From contig CAIOZS010000022.1 of assembly GCA_903862845.1 (NCBI GenBank), forward strand, positions 1-50,702: 50,702 nucleotides of DNA, read 5' to 3'. Positions 43,146 through 50,702 of this stretch are shown here, piece by piece. The notes beneath the pieces are model-generated. The model was not told the DNA's origin. It was given only the letters and a program-made list of their open reading frames with translations, and ran no database searches. The stretch is from an uncultured Thermoleophilia bacterium. Lineage in GTDB: Bacteria > Actinomycetota > Thermoleophilia > UBA2241. How positions within the stretch are numbered: the first letter of the stretch is position 1; every line of letters begins with the position of its first letter. A program made the translations under genes and the position numbers.

Positions 43146-43469
43146 TCACCGCCTTTCATCAGTAGCCGCCGCAGGCTCGCTGCGGTGCGGGGAGCCGCAG
43201 CTGCACCGCACATTCGTGTGTCGCGCCACAGCACGGTGCACTGCGGGATCGAGAACCACCGGGCCGCGGAAGGCGCGCGCGAACGCGCGCCGCTTGTCCG
43301 CGGCCTCAAGACATGTCTCGCCGGGGCACAGGTAGGCGCTCCGCCCCGGCGCGCCGGGGAGAGCCGGCACCACGCGTCCCGCTGCGTTGGTAAGCCGGAC
43401 CAGCTCGGCCTGGCCGCGCTTGCGGCGGCAGCCGATGCAGGTGCGTTCGGGCGGCGGCGCCACGGTCAC
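43146..43469 (-). CDS. YlxR family RNA-binding protein
   Basis: 107 residues. ERTCIGCRRKRGQAELVRL and GRSAYLCPGETCLE with its Cys and Arg residues match the YlxR (DUF448) fold. It is found between nusA and infB in Gram-positives. Proposed roles include nucleoid-associated regulation and RNA binding. GTG start overlapping the nusA stop (GTGA). The Cys pairs suggest a bound metal. Confidence 0.9.
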   Translation of the reverse strand: MTVAPPPERTCIGCRRKRGQAELVRLTNAAGRVVPALPGAPGRSAYLCPGETCLEAADKRRAFARAFRGPVVLDPAVHRAVARHTNVRCSCGSPHRSEPAAATDERR

Positions 43470-44785
43470 TCCTCGCCGGCGTCCGCCGCGGGGGCATCGG
43501 GCGCTGCCGTGCTCGCGGCCGGCGTGGCCGCGTCGGCCGCCGCCGCGGGCTCGGCCTTGGCGACCGGCTCGGGCGCCACGTAGTCGACGTGGATGCTGCA
43601 GTAGCGGGAGCCCGGCTCGGCCTGGTTGGGGCAGCGCTTGCCGGTGCGCATGACGGCCATGCACTGCCCGTCCACGCCCTCGTCATCGCCGAACTCCATG
43701 TTGTTCTCGGCTTCGGCCATCTGCTGCTGGCTCTTGATGTCGATGCGCCAGCCGGTGAGCTTGCTGGCGAGGCGCGCGTTCTGACCCTCCTTGCCGATGG
43801 CCAGAGACAGTTGGTCATCGGGCACGATGATGGTCGCCGAGCGTTCCTCGTCGTCGACGATGACCTCGCGCACGCGGGCCGGCGAGAGCGCCTTAGCCAC
43901 GAAGCGCGCGGGATCGTCGTTATAGGGGATGATGTCGATGCGCTCGCCGCGCAGCTCGCTGACGACCATGCGCACCCGCGAGCCACGCGGACCGACGCAG
44001 GCGCCGACCGGGTCGACGCCGTCGGCGTGTGAGATGACGGCGATCTTGCAGCGTCCGGGCACCGGCTTGCCGTCGCGGCCGCGGTAGCCCGTCTCGCGCG
44101 CCACCTGCTTGATCTCCACGAGGCCATCGGCGATCTCGGGCACTTCGAGCTCGAAGAGCTTGCGCACGATCTCTTCGCTGCGCCGCGACAGCTTGACCTG
44201 GGGGCCCTTGGCGGAGTCCTCGACGCGCATGATAACGGCCTTGATGCGCGCCCCGTGGTCGTAGTGCTCGGTCTCGATCTGCTCGCCGCGCGGCAGCTCT
44301 GCCTCGACGCGGCCGAGCTCCACAAGCGTGTTGTGACGCGGGTCGCTCTGCTGCACAATGCCGGTGACGAGCTCGCCGACGCGGTCGATGTACTCCTCGT
44401 ACATGAGATCGCGCTCGGCTTCGCGAATGCGCTGCAGGATGACCTGCTTCGCGGTCTGGGCAGCGATGCGTCCGAAGTCGTCGGGAGTGACCTCGATACG
44501 CTCGACCTCGCTCATGTCGATGCTCGAGAGGTCGAGCCCGATCTCCTCGCCCTCCTCGTCGTGCACCTTGAGGGCCTCCACATCGATGTGCTCCGGAAAG
44601 ATGAGCTCGTAGACGCGCATGTCGCCGGTCTCGGTATCGACCTCGACCTTGGCGTGCTCCACGGCATGGGGCGTCTTCTTGTAGGCGGAGAGCAACGCGT
44701 CTTCGAGCGCCTCGACGAGAGCCTCGAAGGCGATGCCCTTCTCCTTTTCGATCTGTCGTAGAGCCTCGATGATCTCTTTACTCAC
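43466..44785 (-). CDS. nusA: Transcription termination/antitermination factor NusA with C-terminal zinc-knuckle
   Basis: 439 residues: N-terminal RNAP-binding domain (1-125), S1 (about 128-200), KH1 (GACVGPRGSRVRMVVSELRGE) and KH2 (LAIGKEGQNARLASKLTGW). Beyond KH2 is an unusual segment with C375-x9-C385-x10-C396-x2-H399, resembling small bacterial zinc knuckles (pattern C...GxxC...YCxxH), and then an Ala/Pro-rich acidic tail. NusA promotes pausing and hairpin-dependent termination. GTG start with GGAGG 5 bases upstream. It overlaps rimP by 8 bases. The leader of this operon has an intrinsic terminator that NusA could act on. Confidence 0.95.
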   Translation of the reverse strand: MSKEIIEALRQIEKEKGIAFEALVEALEDALLSAYKKTPHAVEHAKVEVDTETGDMRVYELIFPEHIDVEALKVHDEEGEEIGLDLSSIDMSEVERIEVTPDDFGRIAAQTAKQVILQRIREAERDLMYEEYIDRVGELVTGIVQQSDPRHNTLVELGRVEAELPRGEQIETEHYDHGARIKAVIMRVEDSAKGPQVKLSRRSEEIVRKLFELEVPEIADGLVEIKQVARETGYRGRDGKPVPGRCKIAVISHADGVDPVGACVGPRGSRVRMVVSELRGERIDIIPYNDDPARFVAKALSPARVREVIVDDEERSATIIVPDDQLSLAIGKEGQNARLASKLTGWRIDIKSQQQMAEAENNMEFGDDEGVDGQCMAVMRTGKRCPNQAEPGSRYCSIHVDYVAPEPVAKAEPAAAADAATPAASTAAPDAPAADAGEE

Positions 44786-45242
44786 GGTGGCCTCCGTCGG
44801 TATCAAAGTTGTAGACCACGTGCGCCTTGGCGATGCCGTCGAGGGGCAGCGTGGCGCTGCCGCCGTCGGCGAGGTCGAGAGTGACGCTGGTCGCGTCCGA
44901 CGCCTTGAGAACGCCGCGGAAGTTGCTGCGCCCGGCGTGCGGCGCGGCCAGCTTGACGGCCACGTCGCGGCCCAGCGCCGCGGCGAAATGCGCGGGCTTG
45001 CGCAGCCGGCGATCCAGGCCCGGCGAAGAGACCTCGAGCGCGTAGCGCTCGCGCACGTCGTCCAGCGCCTGGCTGAGCGCCGCGCACAGCTCGAGATCGA
45101 CGCCACCGGGCCGATCGACGAACAGCGTCAGCGTGCCGGCGGGGCCGCCACGCACCTCGAGGTCAACAAGCTCGACCTCGGGGTAGCGTTCGGCCAGCGT
45201 GGCCTCGATCATCGCCTCAAGTTCCTCTCTGGTCTTTCTCAT
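44778..45242 (-). CDS. rimP: Ribosome maturation factor RimP
   Basis: 154 residues, two domains: LVDLEVRGGPAGTLTLFVDRPGGVDLELCAALSQ... is the N-terminal pattern (about residues 25-58), followed by YALEVSSPGLDRRLRKPAHF, the most conserved part. It acts in 30S assembly. ATG at 45242 with AGGGG 6 bases upstream. It is the first gene of the rimP-nusA-ylxR-infB operon. Confidence 0.95.
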   Translation of the reverse strand: MRKTREELEAMIEATLAERYPEVELVDLEVRGGPAGTLTLFVDRPGGVDLELCAALSQALDDVRERYALEVSSPGLDRRLRKPAHFAAALGRDVAVKLAAPHAGRSNFRGVLKASDATSVTLDLADGGSATLPLDGIAKAHVVYNFDTDGGHRE

Positions 45243-45261
45243 GAACGACCCCTGACAAGAC

Positions 45262-45286
45262 AAAAGTCGGTGACCCACCGACTTTT
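45262..45286 (-). terminator. intrinsic terminator/attenuator in the rimP-nusA leader
   Basis: AAAAGTCGGTG-GGT-CACCGACTTTT is a perfect 11-bp inverted repeat ending in TTTT and followed by GTCTTGT, 19 bases before the rimP ATG and about 40 bases after the predicted start point. A second small hairpin (CGAGG/CCTCG) precedes it. It lies in the operon's own leader, so it probably serves as an attenuator. Confidence 0.75.
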
Positions 45287-45327
45287 CGCGCGAGGAGTCC
45301 GCCTCGTGGTGTGTTTCCAGCCGGTGA

Positions 45328-45357
45328 AGTATAGCACCCCGATTGTTAACGGTACAA
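45328..45357 (-). promoter_or_regulatory. promoter of the rimP-nusA-infB operon
   Basis: -35 TTGTAC (45352-45357) and -10 TATACT (45328-45333) are 18 bases apart; TGC precedes the -10, so it also fits TGnTAnnnT. The overlapping sequence on the other strand (GGTACAAC) may serve the divergent zinc-ribbon gene. Confidence 0.65.
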
Positions 45358-45438
45358 CGAAGCCCCAAGCCTGACGCTCACTCAGGCCGGGATTCTGCCG
45401 ATACTCGGAGCGACACTCCGCGTCCAGAGAGGCTGACC

Positions 45439-45723
45439 ATGGGAGAGTACACGACCTTCGAGTGCCGCCAGTGCGGCTACACTGCCGACCGCATCCGCTG
45501 GGGGGTCAGCGTTCACGACCCGCGGCGGCGCTTCATGCCCGGCTACTGCATGGAATGCGGCGCCATCGTCGAGGTCGACCTCACCGGCGCCGACCTGCAC
45601 GTCGACGAGTTCCGCTGCGTGGTCTGCGGCAGCGAGCTCTTCTTCCTCGAGAAGGCCGCCTCGTACACGTGCCCCAAGTGCAAGGCGCACGACATGATGC
45701 TGCACCAGGGCGAGTACTGGTAA
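45439..45723 (+). CDS. small zinc-ribbon protein of unknown function
   Basis: 94 residues with four CxxC pairs: C9/C12, C37/C40, C60/C63 and C78/C81, enough for two zinc ribbons. Between the pairs are short strand-like segments (GAIVEVDL, SELFFLEKA). I do not recognise a named family. It may bind nucleic acid or be a rubredoxin-like metal protein, but nothing decides this. The ATG at 45439 has GAGAGG 6 bases upstream. It is divergent from the rimP operon and convergent with the L,D-transpeptidase, and so stands alone. Confidence 0.8.
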   Translation: MGEYTTFECRQCGYTADRIRWGVSVHDPRRRFMPGYCMECGAIVEVDLTGADLHVDEFRCVVCGSELFFLEKAASYTCPKCKAHDMMLHQGEYW

Positions 45724-45727
45724 GGCT

Positions 45728-45746
45728 GCGGTCGCCTCGCGGCCGC
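45728..45746. terminator. hairpin between convergent genes
   Basis: GCGGTCG-CCTCG-CGGCCGC forms a 7-bp stem (one G-U pair) in the 29-base gap between the zinc-ribbon gene and the L,D-transpeptidase gene. No U-tract; it may work in both directions. Confidence 0.4.
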
Positions 45747-45752
45747 GGCACG

Positions 45753-46541
45753 TCACTTCTGAATGATGACCGGGCTGCCCGCCGGCACGAGCTGCGAGAC
45801 CTTCAGGATGTCCTTGTCGTGCATGCGCACGCAGCCATGAGAGACGGCCTTGCCGATGAGATAGTCCTCGTTCGTGCCGTGGATCGCCACGGCGCCGCCG
45901 CCGGGCCAGTCGGGCAGCTTGGGCTGGAAAGCGCTGATGCCCAAGGCCAGGGCGCCGTAGGCGCCGCCGGGGTACGGCGGCTTGAGCTTCTGATTCACGA
46001 AAAAGAACCCGGTCGGCGTCTCCAGGCCCGGGCGCCCCACGGCCACAGGGAAGGTGCCCTGGAGCTCCCCCCTGCGGTACACCATCAGCTTGCGTCGCGA
46101 GAGATCAATGACGATCTTCGCAGAGGTCGCGTAGAAGGCCAGCGCCCCATCGCGCACCCACCCTCGCGTCCCGTTGGGCCGCACGGCGACCCACACCTTG
46201 TACCACGACACACCGTCCACTTCCCTGATAGAGGCGACTAGCACCAGCGTGGGATAGTTCGCACTTGTGCGTGTGCCCAGACGCGCGATCACCGGCGCGT
46301 TGTCGGCCGGCCGTCGCCGCACGGTGAGCGGGCGCCGCGCGATGCCGACGGTCCAGCGTTCGTATTGCGGCTGCGGGGAGCCGCTCGGCCGCGGCGTGGG
46401 CATGACCACGGGCGCGAGCACTTGGCGGCTGGGAGCGCCGTCGGCGCGCGCGCGGACCACGGCGTAGCCGCCGAGGGCCGCGCCCAGCACGAGCGCGAGC
46501 CCGACGGCGAGGATCACGATGTCACGGATGCGAAGGTTCAT
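45753..46541 (-). CDS. L,D-transpeptidase (YkuD domain) with N-terminal membrane anchor
   Basis: 262 residues. A signal-anchor helix (about 8-28) and a proline-rich linker lead to an SH3-like region (about 65-130; LTVRRRPADNAPVIARLG) and a YkuD domain (about 135-260). The catalytic motif IHGTN...SHGCVRM with its Cys near residue 235 is intact. Such enzymes make 3-3 cross-links in peptidoglycan or attach proteins to it. The ATG at 46541 was chosen because it starts directly before the membrane helix; upstream codons run into the divergent lemA promoter region. Confidence 0.9.
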   Translation of the reverse strand: MNLRIRDIVILAVGLALVLGAALGGYAVVRARADGAPSRQVLAPVVMPTPRPSGSPQPQYERWTVGIARRPLTVRRRPADNAPVIARLGTRTSANYPTLVLVASIREVDGVSWYKVWVAVRPNGTRGWVRDGALAFYATSAKIVIDLSRRKLMVYRRGELQGTFPVAVGRPGLETPTGFFFVNQKLKPPYPGGAYGALALGISAFQPKLPDWPGGGAVAIHGTNEDYLIGKAVSHGCVRMHDKDILKVSQLVPAGSPVIIQK

Positions 46542-46611
46542 CGTCCCCGCAGGATAGTGCAGCCCGGCACGCCGACACAAACGCCTGACACGCCTGTAGC
46601 CTCCGGTGGCG

Positions 46612-46617
46612 TACACT
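46612..46617 (+). promoter_or_regulatory. -10 element for lemA-htpX
   Basis: TACACT lies about 38 bases before the lemA GTG. The predicted leader carries AAAGGAG at 46643-46648. Confidence 0.45.
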
Positions 46618-46654
46618 AGGCGCGCAGAGCCGTAGCCAACGAAAGGAGCCTTGG

Positions 46655-47215
46655 GTGATCGCGGTCATCATCATCATCGTGATCCTCGTCGTCTTGGGGA
46701 TCATCTTCGCCGGCGTGTACAACAGCCTGGTGGGCCGGCGCAACCAGGTCGACAACGCCTGGAGCCAGATCGACGTGCAGCTCAAACGCCGGCACGACCT
46801 CATCCCCAACCTGGTCGAAGCCGTCAAGGACTACATGTCCTACGAACAGGAGACGCTGACCAAGGTCACCGCGGCGCGCGCCGCCGCCATCAACGCCGGG
46901 AGCCAGGGCCCGCAGGCCCAGGCGCAGGCGGAGAACATGCTCACCGAGAGCCTCAAGTCGCTGTTCGCGGTCGTCGAGAACTACCCGGACCTCAAGGCCA
47001 ACCAGAACGTCCTCAGCCTTCAGGAAGAGCTCACGACGACGGAGAACAAGATCTCCTTCGCACGGCAGTTCTACAACGACAGCGTCCTGACCTACAACAA
47101 CAAGACCCAGATGTTCCCGTCAAACATCATCGCGGGGATGTTCAACTTCACCACGCGGCAGTTCTTCGAAGCCCCCGAGGGCGACCGCGAGGTGCCCAAG
47201 GTGGACCTCCGCTAG
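46655..47215 (+). CDS. lemA: LemA family protein
   Basis: 186 residues. One N-terminal membrane helix (about 2-22) is followed by the LemA helical domain: [40 protein letters not shown], spanning roughly residues 22-62, then [19 protein letters not shown] and [20 protein letters not shown]. The function is not known; LemA often occurs with M48 peptidases, as here. GTG start with AAAGGAG upstream. htpX follows 24 bases later. Confidence 0.92.
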   Translation: MIAVIIIIVILVVLGIIFAGVYNSLVGRRNQVDNAWSQIDVQLKRRHDLIPNLVEAVKDYMSYEQETLTKVTAARAAAINAGSQGPQAQAQAENMLTESLKSLFAVVENYPDLKANQNVLSLQEELTTTENKISFARQFYNDSVLTYNNKTQMFPSNIIAGMFNFTTRQFFEAPEGDREVPKVDLR

Positions 47216-47239
47216 CAGCCTGACGCAGCAAACGCGACG

Positions 47240-48319
47240 ATGTACGAGCAGATCCGCAGCAATCGGCGAGCCTCGTGGCTTCTCATGGGGTTCGTGGTCG
47301 CCCTGCTGGCCGCGCTCGGCTTCGTCATCGGCGCGGCCGTCATCGGAGGCACGAGCGGAGGCATCGGCCTGCTGGGGGTGTTCGGCATCGTGGCTATCGC
47401 CTGGAGCATCCTCGGCTACTACTCCGGCGACAAGATGGTGCTCGCCGTGAGCGGCGCCCACCAGGTGACGCACGCCGACGAGCCGCAGTTGTTCAACGTG
47501 GTCGAGGAGATGACGATCGCCGCCGGCCTGCCGAGCGTGCCGGCGGTCTACGTCATCGAGGAGGCGGCGCCCAACGCTTTCGCCACCGGTCGCGACCCCC
47601 AGCACTCGTCCATCGCCGTCACCCGCGGGCTGATGCAAAGGCTCGATCGCGAGGAGCTCCAGGGCGTCGTGGCCCACGAGATGTCGCATATTCGCAACTA
47701 CGACATCCGCTTTGCCACGCTCGTCGGTATTCTCGTCGGCATGATCGCCCTGGTGGCCGACTTCTTCCTCCGCTTCAGCTTCTTCGGCGGCTTCGGACGA
47801 CGTCGCGGCGGCGGCTCCAACGACCAGGCCGGCGCGATCCTCATGGTCATCGCCATCGTGCTCGCCATTCTCGCGCCGCTGGCCGCCTACAGCGTCCAGT
47901 TCGCGATCTCGCGACGCCGCGAGTACCTGGCCGACGCCAGCGGCGTGGAGCTCACGCGCAACCCGCTCGGCCTGGCCAGAGCGCTGAACGACATCGCCGA
48001 CGACCCGCGGCCGCTGCGCGCCGCCAACCGCGCCACGGCGCACCTCTTCATCGTCAACCCGCTCAAGAACAAGAAGACCAAAGAGGTCAGCGGTGTGTTC
48101 GATACGCACCCGCCGATCCAGAAGCGCATCGCCATCCTGCTCCAGATGGCGCACGTGGGTCCCGAGGCTCTCGTGCCCGGCTACCGGGCGGCGGCCCTTG
48201 CGGCGGGCGACGGCACCGCAGGGTTGCCGGGGGCGGCCGGCGCCCCGCACCGGGCGACGTCGCCGCGGCCGCACGACCCTCCGCCGCCGCCCGCGGTGCC
48301 ACCGGCTCCGCCGGCCTGA
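47240..48319 (+). CDS. htpX: M48 family membrane zinc peptidase (HtpX)
   Basis: 359 residues. Two N-terminal membrane helices, the zinc motif HEMSH (about 147-151), two further helices (about 170-220) and the downstream glutamate ligand region (RRREYLADASGVELTRNP). A proline-rich tail (PPPPPAVPPAPPA) is unusual. HtpX removes misfolded membrane proteins. It has no clear ribosome-binding site and probably shares a transcript with lemA. A hairpin follows. Confidence 0.93.
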   Translation: MYEQIRSNRRASWLLMGFVVALLAALGFVIGAAVIGGTSGGIGLLGVFGIVAIAWSILGYYSGDKMVLAVSGAHQVTHADEPQLFNVVEEMTIAAGLPSVPAVYVIEEAAPNAFATGRDPQHSSIAVTRGLMQRLDREELQGVVAHEMSHIRNYDIRFATLVGILVGMIALVADFFLRFSFFGGFGRRRGGGSNDQAGAILMVIAIVLAILAPLAAYSVQFAISRRREYLADASGVELTRNPLGLARALNDIADDPRPLRAANRATAHLFIVNPLKNKKTKEVSGVFDTHPPIQKRIAILLQMAHVGPEALVPGYRAAALAAGDGTAGLPGAAGAPHRATSPRPHDPPPPPAVPPAPPA

Positions 48320-48341
48320 CCGCGGGCGCCCCGCGGATCGT

Positions 48342-48364
48342 CGCTGCAGGGTGACCCTGCGGCG
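48342..48364. terminator. hairpin between convergent htpX and TPR genes
   Basis: CGCTGCAGGG-TGA-CCCTGCGGCG forms a 10-bp stem with one G-U pair in the 63-base gap between the two stops. No U-tract. It may work in both directions. Confidence 0.5.
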
Positions 48365-48382
48365 AACCCGGCGTCGGCCGCC

Positions 48383-48781
48383 CTACGCCGGCTGATCCAG
48401 GGCACTCAGTGCCTCGCGGTACAGCTCGCTCTGCGGCCTGAGGGCGCGGGCCAGGCGCAGATGGCCCCGCGCCTCCTCCCGACGCCCGAGCGCGAGCAGG
48501 CAGCGCCCCAGCGCGTAGTGAGCGTAGTCGTTGTCGGGCGCGTCGCGCGCAACGCTGAGGAACCGCTCGGCCGCGTGCTCGTGCATGCCGAGGGCGAACT
48601 CGGCTCTGCCAAGCGCCTCGCGGATGGAGCTTCTCCCGGGCTCGAGGCGCAGGGCCTGAGCCAGAAGCATGGCGGCCTGGGCGGGGTGGTGCTCGTGCAG
48701 GAAGTCCACGCCGCGGCGAAAGAGCGAGTACGCTTCGCTCTCGGCTTCAAAGGCCGGCTCGCGGCGGGGCGTGGCATCCAC
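48383..48781 (-). CDS. tetratricopeptide-repeat protein
   Basis: 132 residues consisting of about three TPR helix pairs (AYSLFRRGVDFLHEHHPAQAAMLLAQALRLEP, about residues 16-47; then two more, including DNDYAHYALGRCLLALGRREEARGHL). TPRs bind partner proteins; the partner is unknown. GTG start 10 bases after the HD-domain gene, no clear ribosome-binding site. It ends the rpoZ-coaBC-HD-TPR run. Confidence 0.8.
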   Translation of the reverse strand: MDATPRREPAFEAESEAYSLFRRGVDFLHEHHPAQAAMLLAQALRLEPGRSSIREALGRAEFALGMHEHAAERFLSVARDAPDNDYAHYALGRCLLALGRREEARGHLRLARALRPQSELYREALSALDQPA

Positions 48782-48791
48782 GCGGCGCCCG

Positions 48792-49352
48792 TCAGAGGCC
48801 GAGCTGCGGCGCGATGCCCTGCATCGCCGCCAGCCCGAGGCCCATGAGCTCGTCGAGCTCCAGGCCGATCTCGCCGCAGCGGACGATGGCATCGCGGTCG
48901 ACGCCGCGCGCGAACGCGCTCTCGCGAAAGCGCTTGCGCACCGACTTGAGCGACACGCCGGCAAGATCCTTGCCCGGGCGCACCAACGCCGCGGCGGTGA
49001 TCAGGCCGCTCAGCTGGTCGCTCGCCAGCAAGGCGACGTCCAGCACCGACTCGGCGGCCACTCCGGTGGCCGGATTGTGCGCCATGACCGCGTGAGCGAC
49101 GGCCTCGGGCGCACCGAGCTCGCGAAGCGTCTCGGCGGCGACGACGCCTTGGCGCGAGAAGTCGTCGCCGGTCTCTTCGCAGTCGAGGTCGTGGGCGAGG
49201 CCGGCGAGCCCCCACAGGTCGGGGTCCTCGCCGAGACGTGCGGCCAGCGCCCGCATGATCGCCTCGGTGGCCAGCATGTGGCGGCGAAGGTTCTCGCCGG
49301 CGACGCGCGCTTCGACGATCGCCAGGATCTGTTCGCGCGGCGGTACGCTCAT
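48792..49352 (-). CDS. HD-domain (HDIG-type) putative phosphohydrolase
   Basis: 186 residues. H25, HD at 54-55 and the later HN in VMAHNPATG match the HD metal-binding pattern, and the LVRPGKDLAG...S.KSVRKRFRESAFARGVDRD segment is typical of small stand-alone HD proteins. Such enzymes act on nucleotides or similar phosphates; the substrate is unknown. The ATG overlaps the coaBC stop (ATGA), so the two are coupled. Confidence 0.82.
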   Translation of the reverse strand: MSVPPREQILAIVEARVAGENLRRHMLATEAIMRALAARLGEDPDLWGLAGLAHDLDCEETGDDFSRQGVVAAETLRELGAPEAVAHAVMAHNPATGVAAESVLDVALLASDQLSGLITAAALVRPGKDLAGVSLKSVRKRFRESAFARGVDRDAIVRCGEIGLELDELMGLGLAAMQGIAPQLGL

Positions 49353-50569
49353 CTCTGCTCCAACCCCGCCTCGATCTGGTCGGCGATGGCAACGGCGCAG
49401 GCGCTCTTGCTGGTGCGCGGCACCTGGATCTCCTCGCGCGCCGTGATGATGGTGATGGCGTTCTCGTCTGAGCCGATGCCGACGCCCTCGGCGAGGATGT
49501 CGTTGAACACGAGCAGGTCGACGCCCTTTGCGGCCTTCTTCTCGCGGGCGCGCCGTAGCTGCGGCCCGGCCTCGGCGGCAAAGCCGACGCGAAAGAGGCC
49601 CGCTGCGGCCGTCCCGGCGAGGATGTCGACGGTGCGCACGAGCTCGAGCGTGAGGGTCTCGCGATCGCCGCGCCGGATCTTGCCGGGCTCCGCGGCGCGA
49701 GGCTTGAAATCGGCGACCGCGGCGGCCATGACGAGCACGTCCGCGTCGCGGACCTGCTCGCGGACCACCGCCGCCATGTCATCGGCGCTCTCCACAGACG
49801 CGACGTCATAGGGCGCGCCGGCGGCGGGCTGCGTGGTGACCAGCACCACGCGGGCGCCGCGCAGATAGGCCTCGTCGGCGACCGCCCTCCCCATCTTGCC
49901 GCTGGAGCGATTGCCGATGAAGCGCACGGCGTCGATGCGCTCGCGGGTGCCGCCCGAGGTGACGACGACCTTCTTGCCGGCGAGCGGCCCCGCGGCGGTG
50001 CCGGCGAACGCGCGCCGCACGGCCAGACGGATCGCGTCGGGGGGTGCCATGCGGCCGGAGCCCTCTTCGCCGCAGGCGAGCTCACCCTCTTCCGTGGGCA
50101 GCACCTCCACGCCCCGCTCCGCGAGGACGCGCAGGTTGGCCACGGTGGCGGGGTGCTCGTTCATCGCCCAGTTCATGGTGGGCGCCACGATGACGGGGCC
50201 GCGGAACGCCAGGTAGATGGCGGTGAGCAGGTTGTCGGCGAGGCCGGCGGCCATCTTGGCGAGCGTGTTGGCCGTCGCCGGGGCGACGACCATCACGCGC
50301 GCCCTGCGGGCCGCCTCGATGTGCTGAAACCAGCCGCCGCTCGCCTGCCAGGCGCTCTCGTCGTCGAGAACCGGCGCCTGAGAGACAGCGGCGAAGGTCA
50401 GCGGCATGACGAAGCGCTGCGCCGCCTGAGTGCTCACCACGAGCGGCTGGAAGCCGTCCTTGACCAAACCGCGAACCATCTCGACGGCCTTGTAGATGGC
50501 GATCCCGCCGCTGACGCCGACGAGTACCGTGCGGTCGCCGGCCGGCGCTGAGGGGGTCTGGCCGCTCAC
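49349..50569 (-). CDS. coaBC: Phosphopantothenoylcysteine decarboxylase / phosphopantothenate-cysteine ligase
   Basis: 406 residues. The N-terminal CoaC flavoprotein (about 12-185) has GGIAIYKA, APTMNWAMNEHPA and ELACGEEGSGRM with the active-site Cys; the C-terminal CoaB (about 195-400) has TSGGTRERID, NRSSGKMGRA and AAAVADFKP. It makes 4'-phosphopantetheine from phosphopantothenate and cysteine for CoA. GTG start 7 bases after rpoZ; the rpoZ-coaBC order is common. Confidence 0.95.
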   Translation of the reverse strand: MSGQTPSAPAGDRTVLVGVSGGIAIYKAVEMVRGLVKDGFQPLVVSTQAAQRFVMPLTFAAVSQAPVLDDESAWQASGGWFQHIEAARRARVMVVAPATANTLAKMAAGLADNLLTAIYLAFRGPVIVAPTMNWAMNEHPATVANLRVLAERGVEVLPTEEGELACGEEGSGRMAPPDAIRLAVRRAFAGTAAGPLAGKKVVVTSGGTRERIDAVRFIGNRSSGKMGRAVADEAYLRGARVVLVTTQPAAGAPYDVASVESADDMAAVVREQVRDADVLVMAAAVADFKPRAAEPGKIRRGDRETLTLELVRTVDILAGTAAAGLFRVGFAAEAGPQLRRAREKKAAKGVDLLVFNDILAEGVGIGSDENAITIITAREEIQVPRTSKSACAVAIADQIEAGLEQR

Positions 50570-50576
50570 GCGCCGA

Positions 50577-50702
50577 TCACTCCGGGGCCAGGTACTCGAT
50601 CTTGTTGTCGACGATCTCCTCGAAGGCGATGGTGAGGAGGTTGGTACTGCGCGTGTTGATGAGCGGCGGCGAGAGCTCGTCGATGCCCATCGTGTTCTCG
50701 CC
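50577..50702 (-). CDS. rpoZ: RNA polymerase omega subunit, 3' part only
   Basis: The last 41 codons of a gene that begins beyond the window edge. The sequence SPPLINTRSTNLLTIAFEEI followed by VDNKIEYL fits the omega C-terminus (LTIALEEI...KI-Y). Omega helps assemble RNA polymerase. Its position directly upstream of coaBC supports the call. An ATG inside the fragment (50690) would give a protein too short for omega. Confidence 0.75.
   Translation of the reverse strand, partial: GENTMGIDELSPPLINTRSTNLLTIAFEEIVDNKIEYLAPE

Overview
The window is a gene-dense, very GC-rich chromosomal stretch with no mobile elements, phage genes or CRISPR arrays. It carries about 44 protein genes and one tRNA. 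The gene set points to an actinobacterium, probably a deep-branching one (Thermoleophilia- or Rubrobacteria-like). The clues are an RsiG-like anti-sigma protein, an FHA protein followed by an FtsR-like MerR regulator, RNase Y plus RNase J, the LL-DAP aminotransferase (DapL) route to lysine, and a Gram-positive-type nusA-to-miaA gene order. The lineage is an inference from gene content; no marker phylogeny was run.

Layout. 1-5.4 kb: tRNA-Pro(GGG) on the minus strand, then on the plus strand a CDP-alcohol phosphatidyltransferase, a nucleotidyltransferase/phosphomannomutase-like fusion and a VanW-family envelope protein. 5.4-9.3 kb: an MglA/MglB-type small GTPase pair on the minus strand, divergent from a DUF4388 gene that is followed by rsiG-like, FHA, merR and apt genes. 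9.34-9.90 kb: a non-coding gap between convergent genes, with a large inverted repeat. 9.9-45.2 kb: one long minus-strand housekeeping array. In transcription order it reads rimP-nusA-ylxR-infB-DUF503-rbfA-nrnA-truB-ribF-rpsO-pnp-M16 peptidase-dapB-dapA-diguanylate cyclase-rnj-ftsK-rodZ-yajQ-rimO-pgsA-cinA-thpR-recA-recX, then a structured non-coding leader, then rny-miaB-Memo-AMMECR1-miaA-dapF-dapL-hflX-dut-nudix. 45.4-48.3 kb: a small zinc-ribbon gene, an L,D-transpeptidase, lemA and htpX. 48.4-50.7 kb: TPR, HD-domain, coaBC and the 3' end of rpoZ.

Functionally the array joins transcription/translation factors (NusA, IF2, RbfA, TruB, RpsO), RNA decay (PNPase, RNase J, RNase Y, NrnA), lysine/peptidoglycan precursor synthesis (DapA, DapB, DapL, DapF), tRNA and ribosomal-protein modification (MiaA, MiaB, RimO), recombination (RecA, RecX) and envelope/division functions (FtsK, RodZ, PgsA). 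A signalling layer is also present: a diguanylate cyclase with an intact GGDEF motif and I-site, an RsiG-like c-di-GMP effector candidate, and the Mgl module.

The most interesting points are regulatory. A multi-hairpin RNA ends in an intrinsic terminator just ahead of rny. A perfect hairpin contains both the dapB stop codon and the dapA ribosome-binding site. An intrinsic terminator lies in the rimP-nusA leader. Two genes (rimO and the M16 peptidase) have their only well-placed start at an ACG codon. A recurring extended -10 signature (TGnTAnnnT) is found at many of the promoters.
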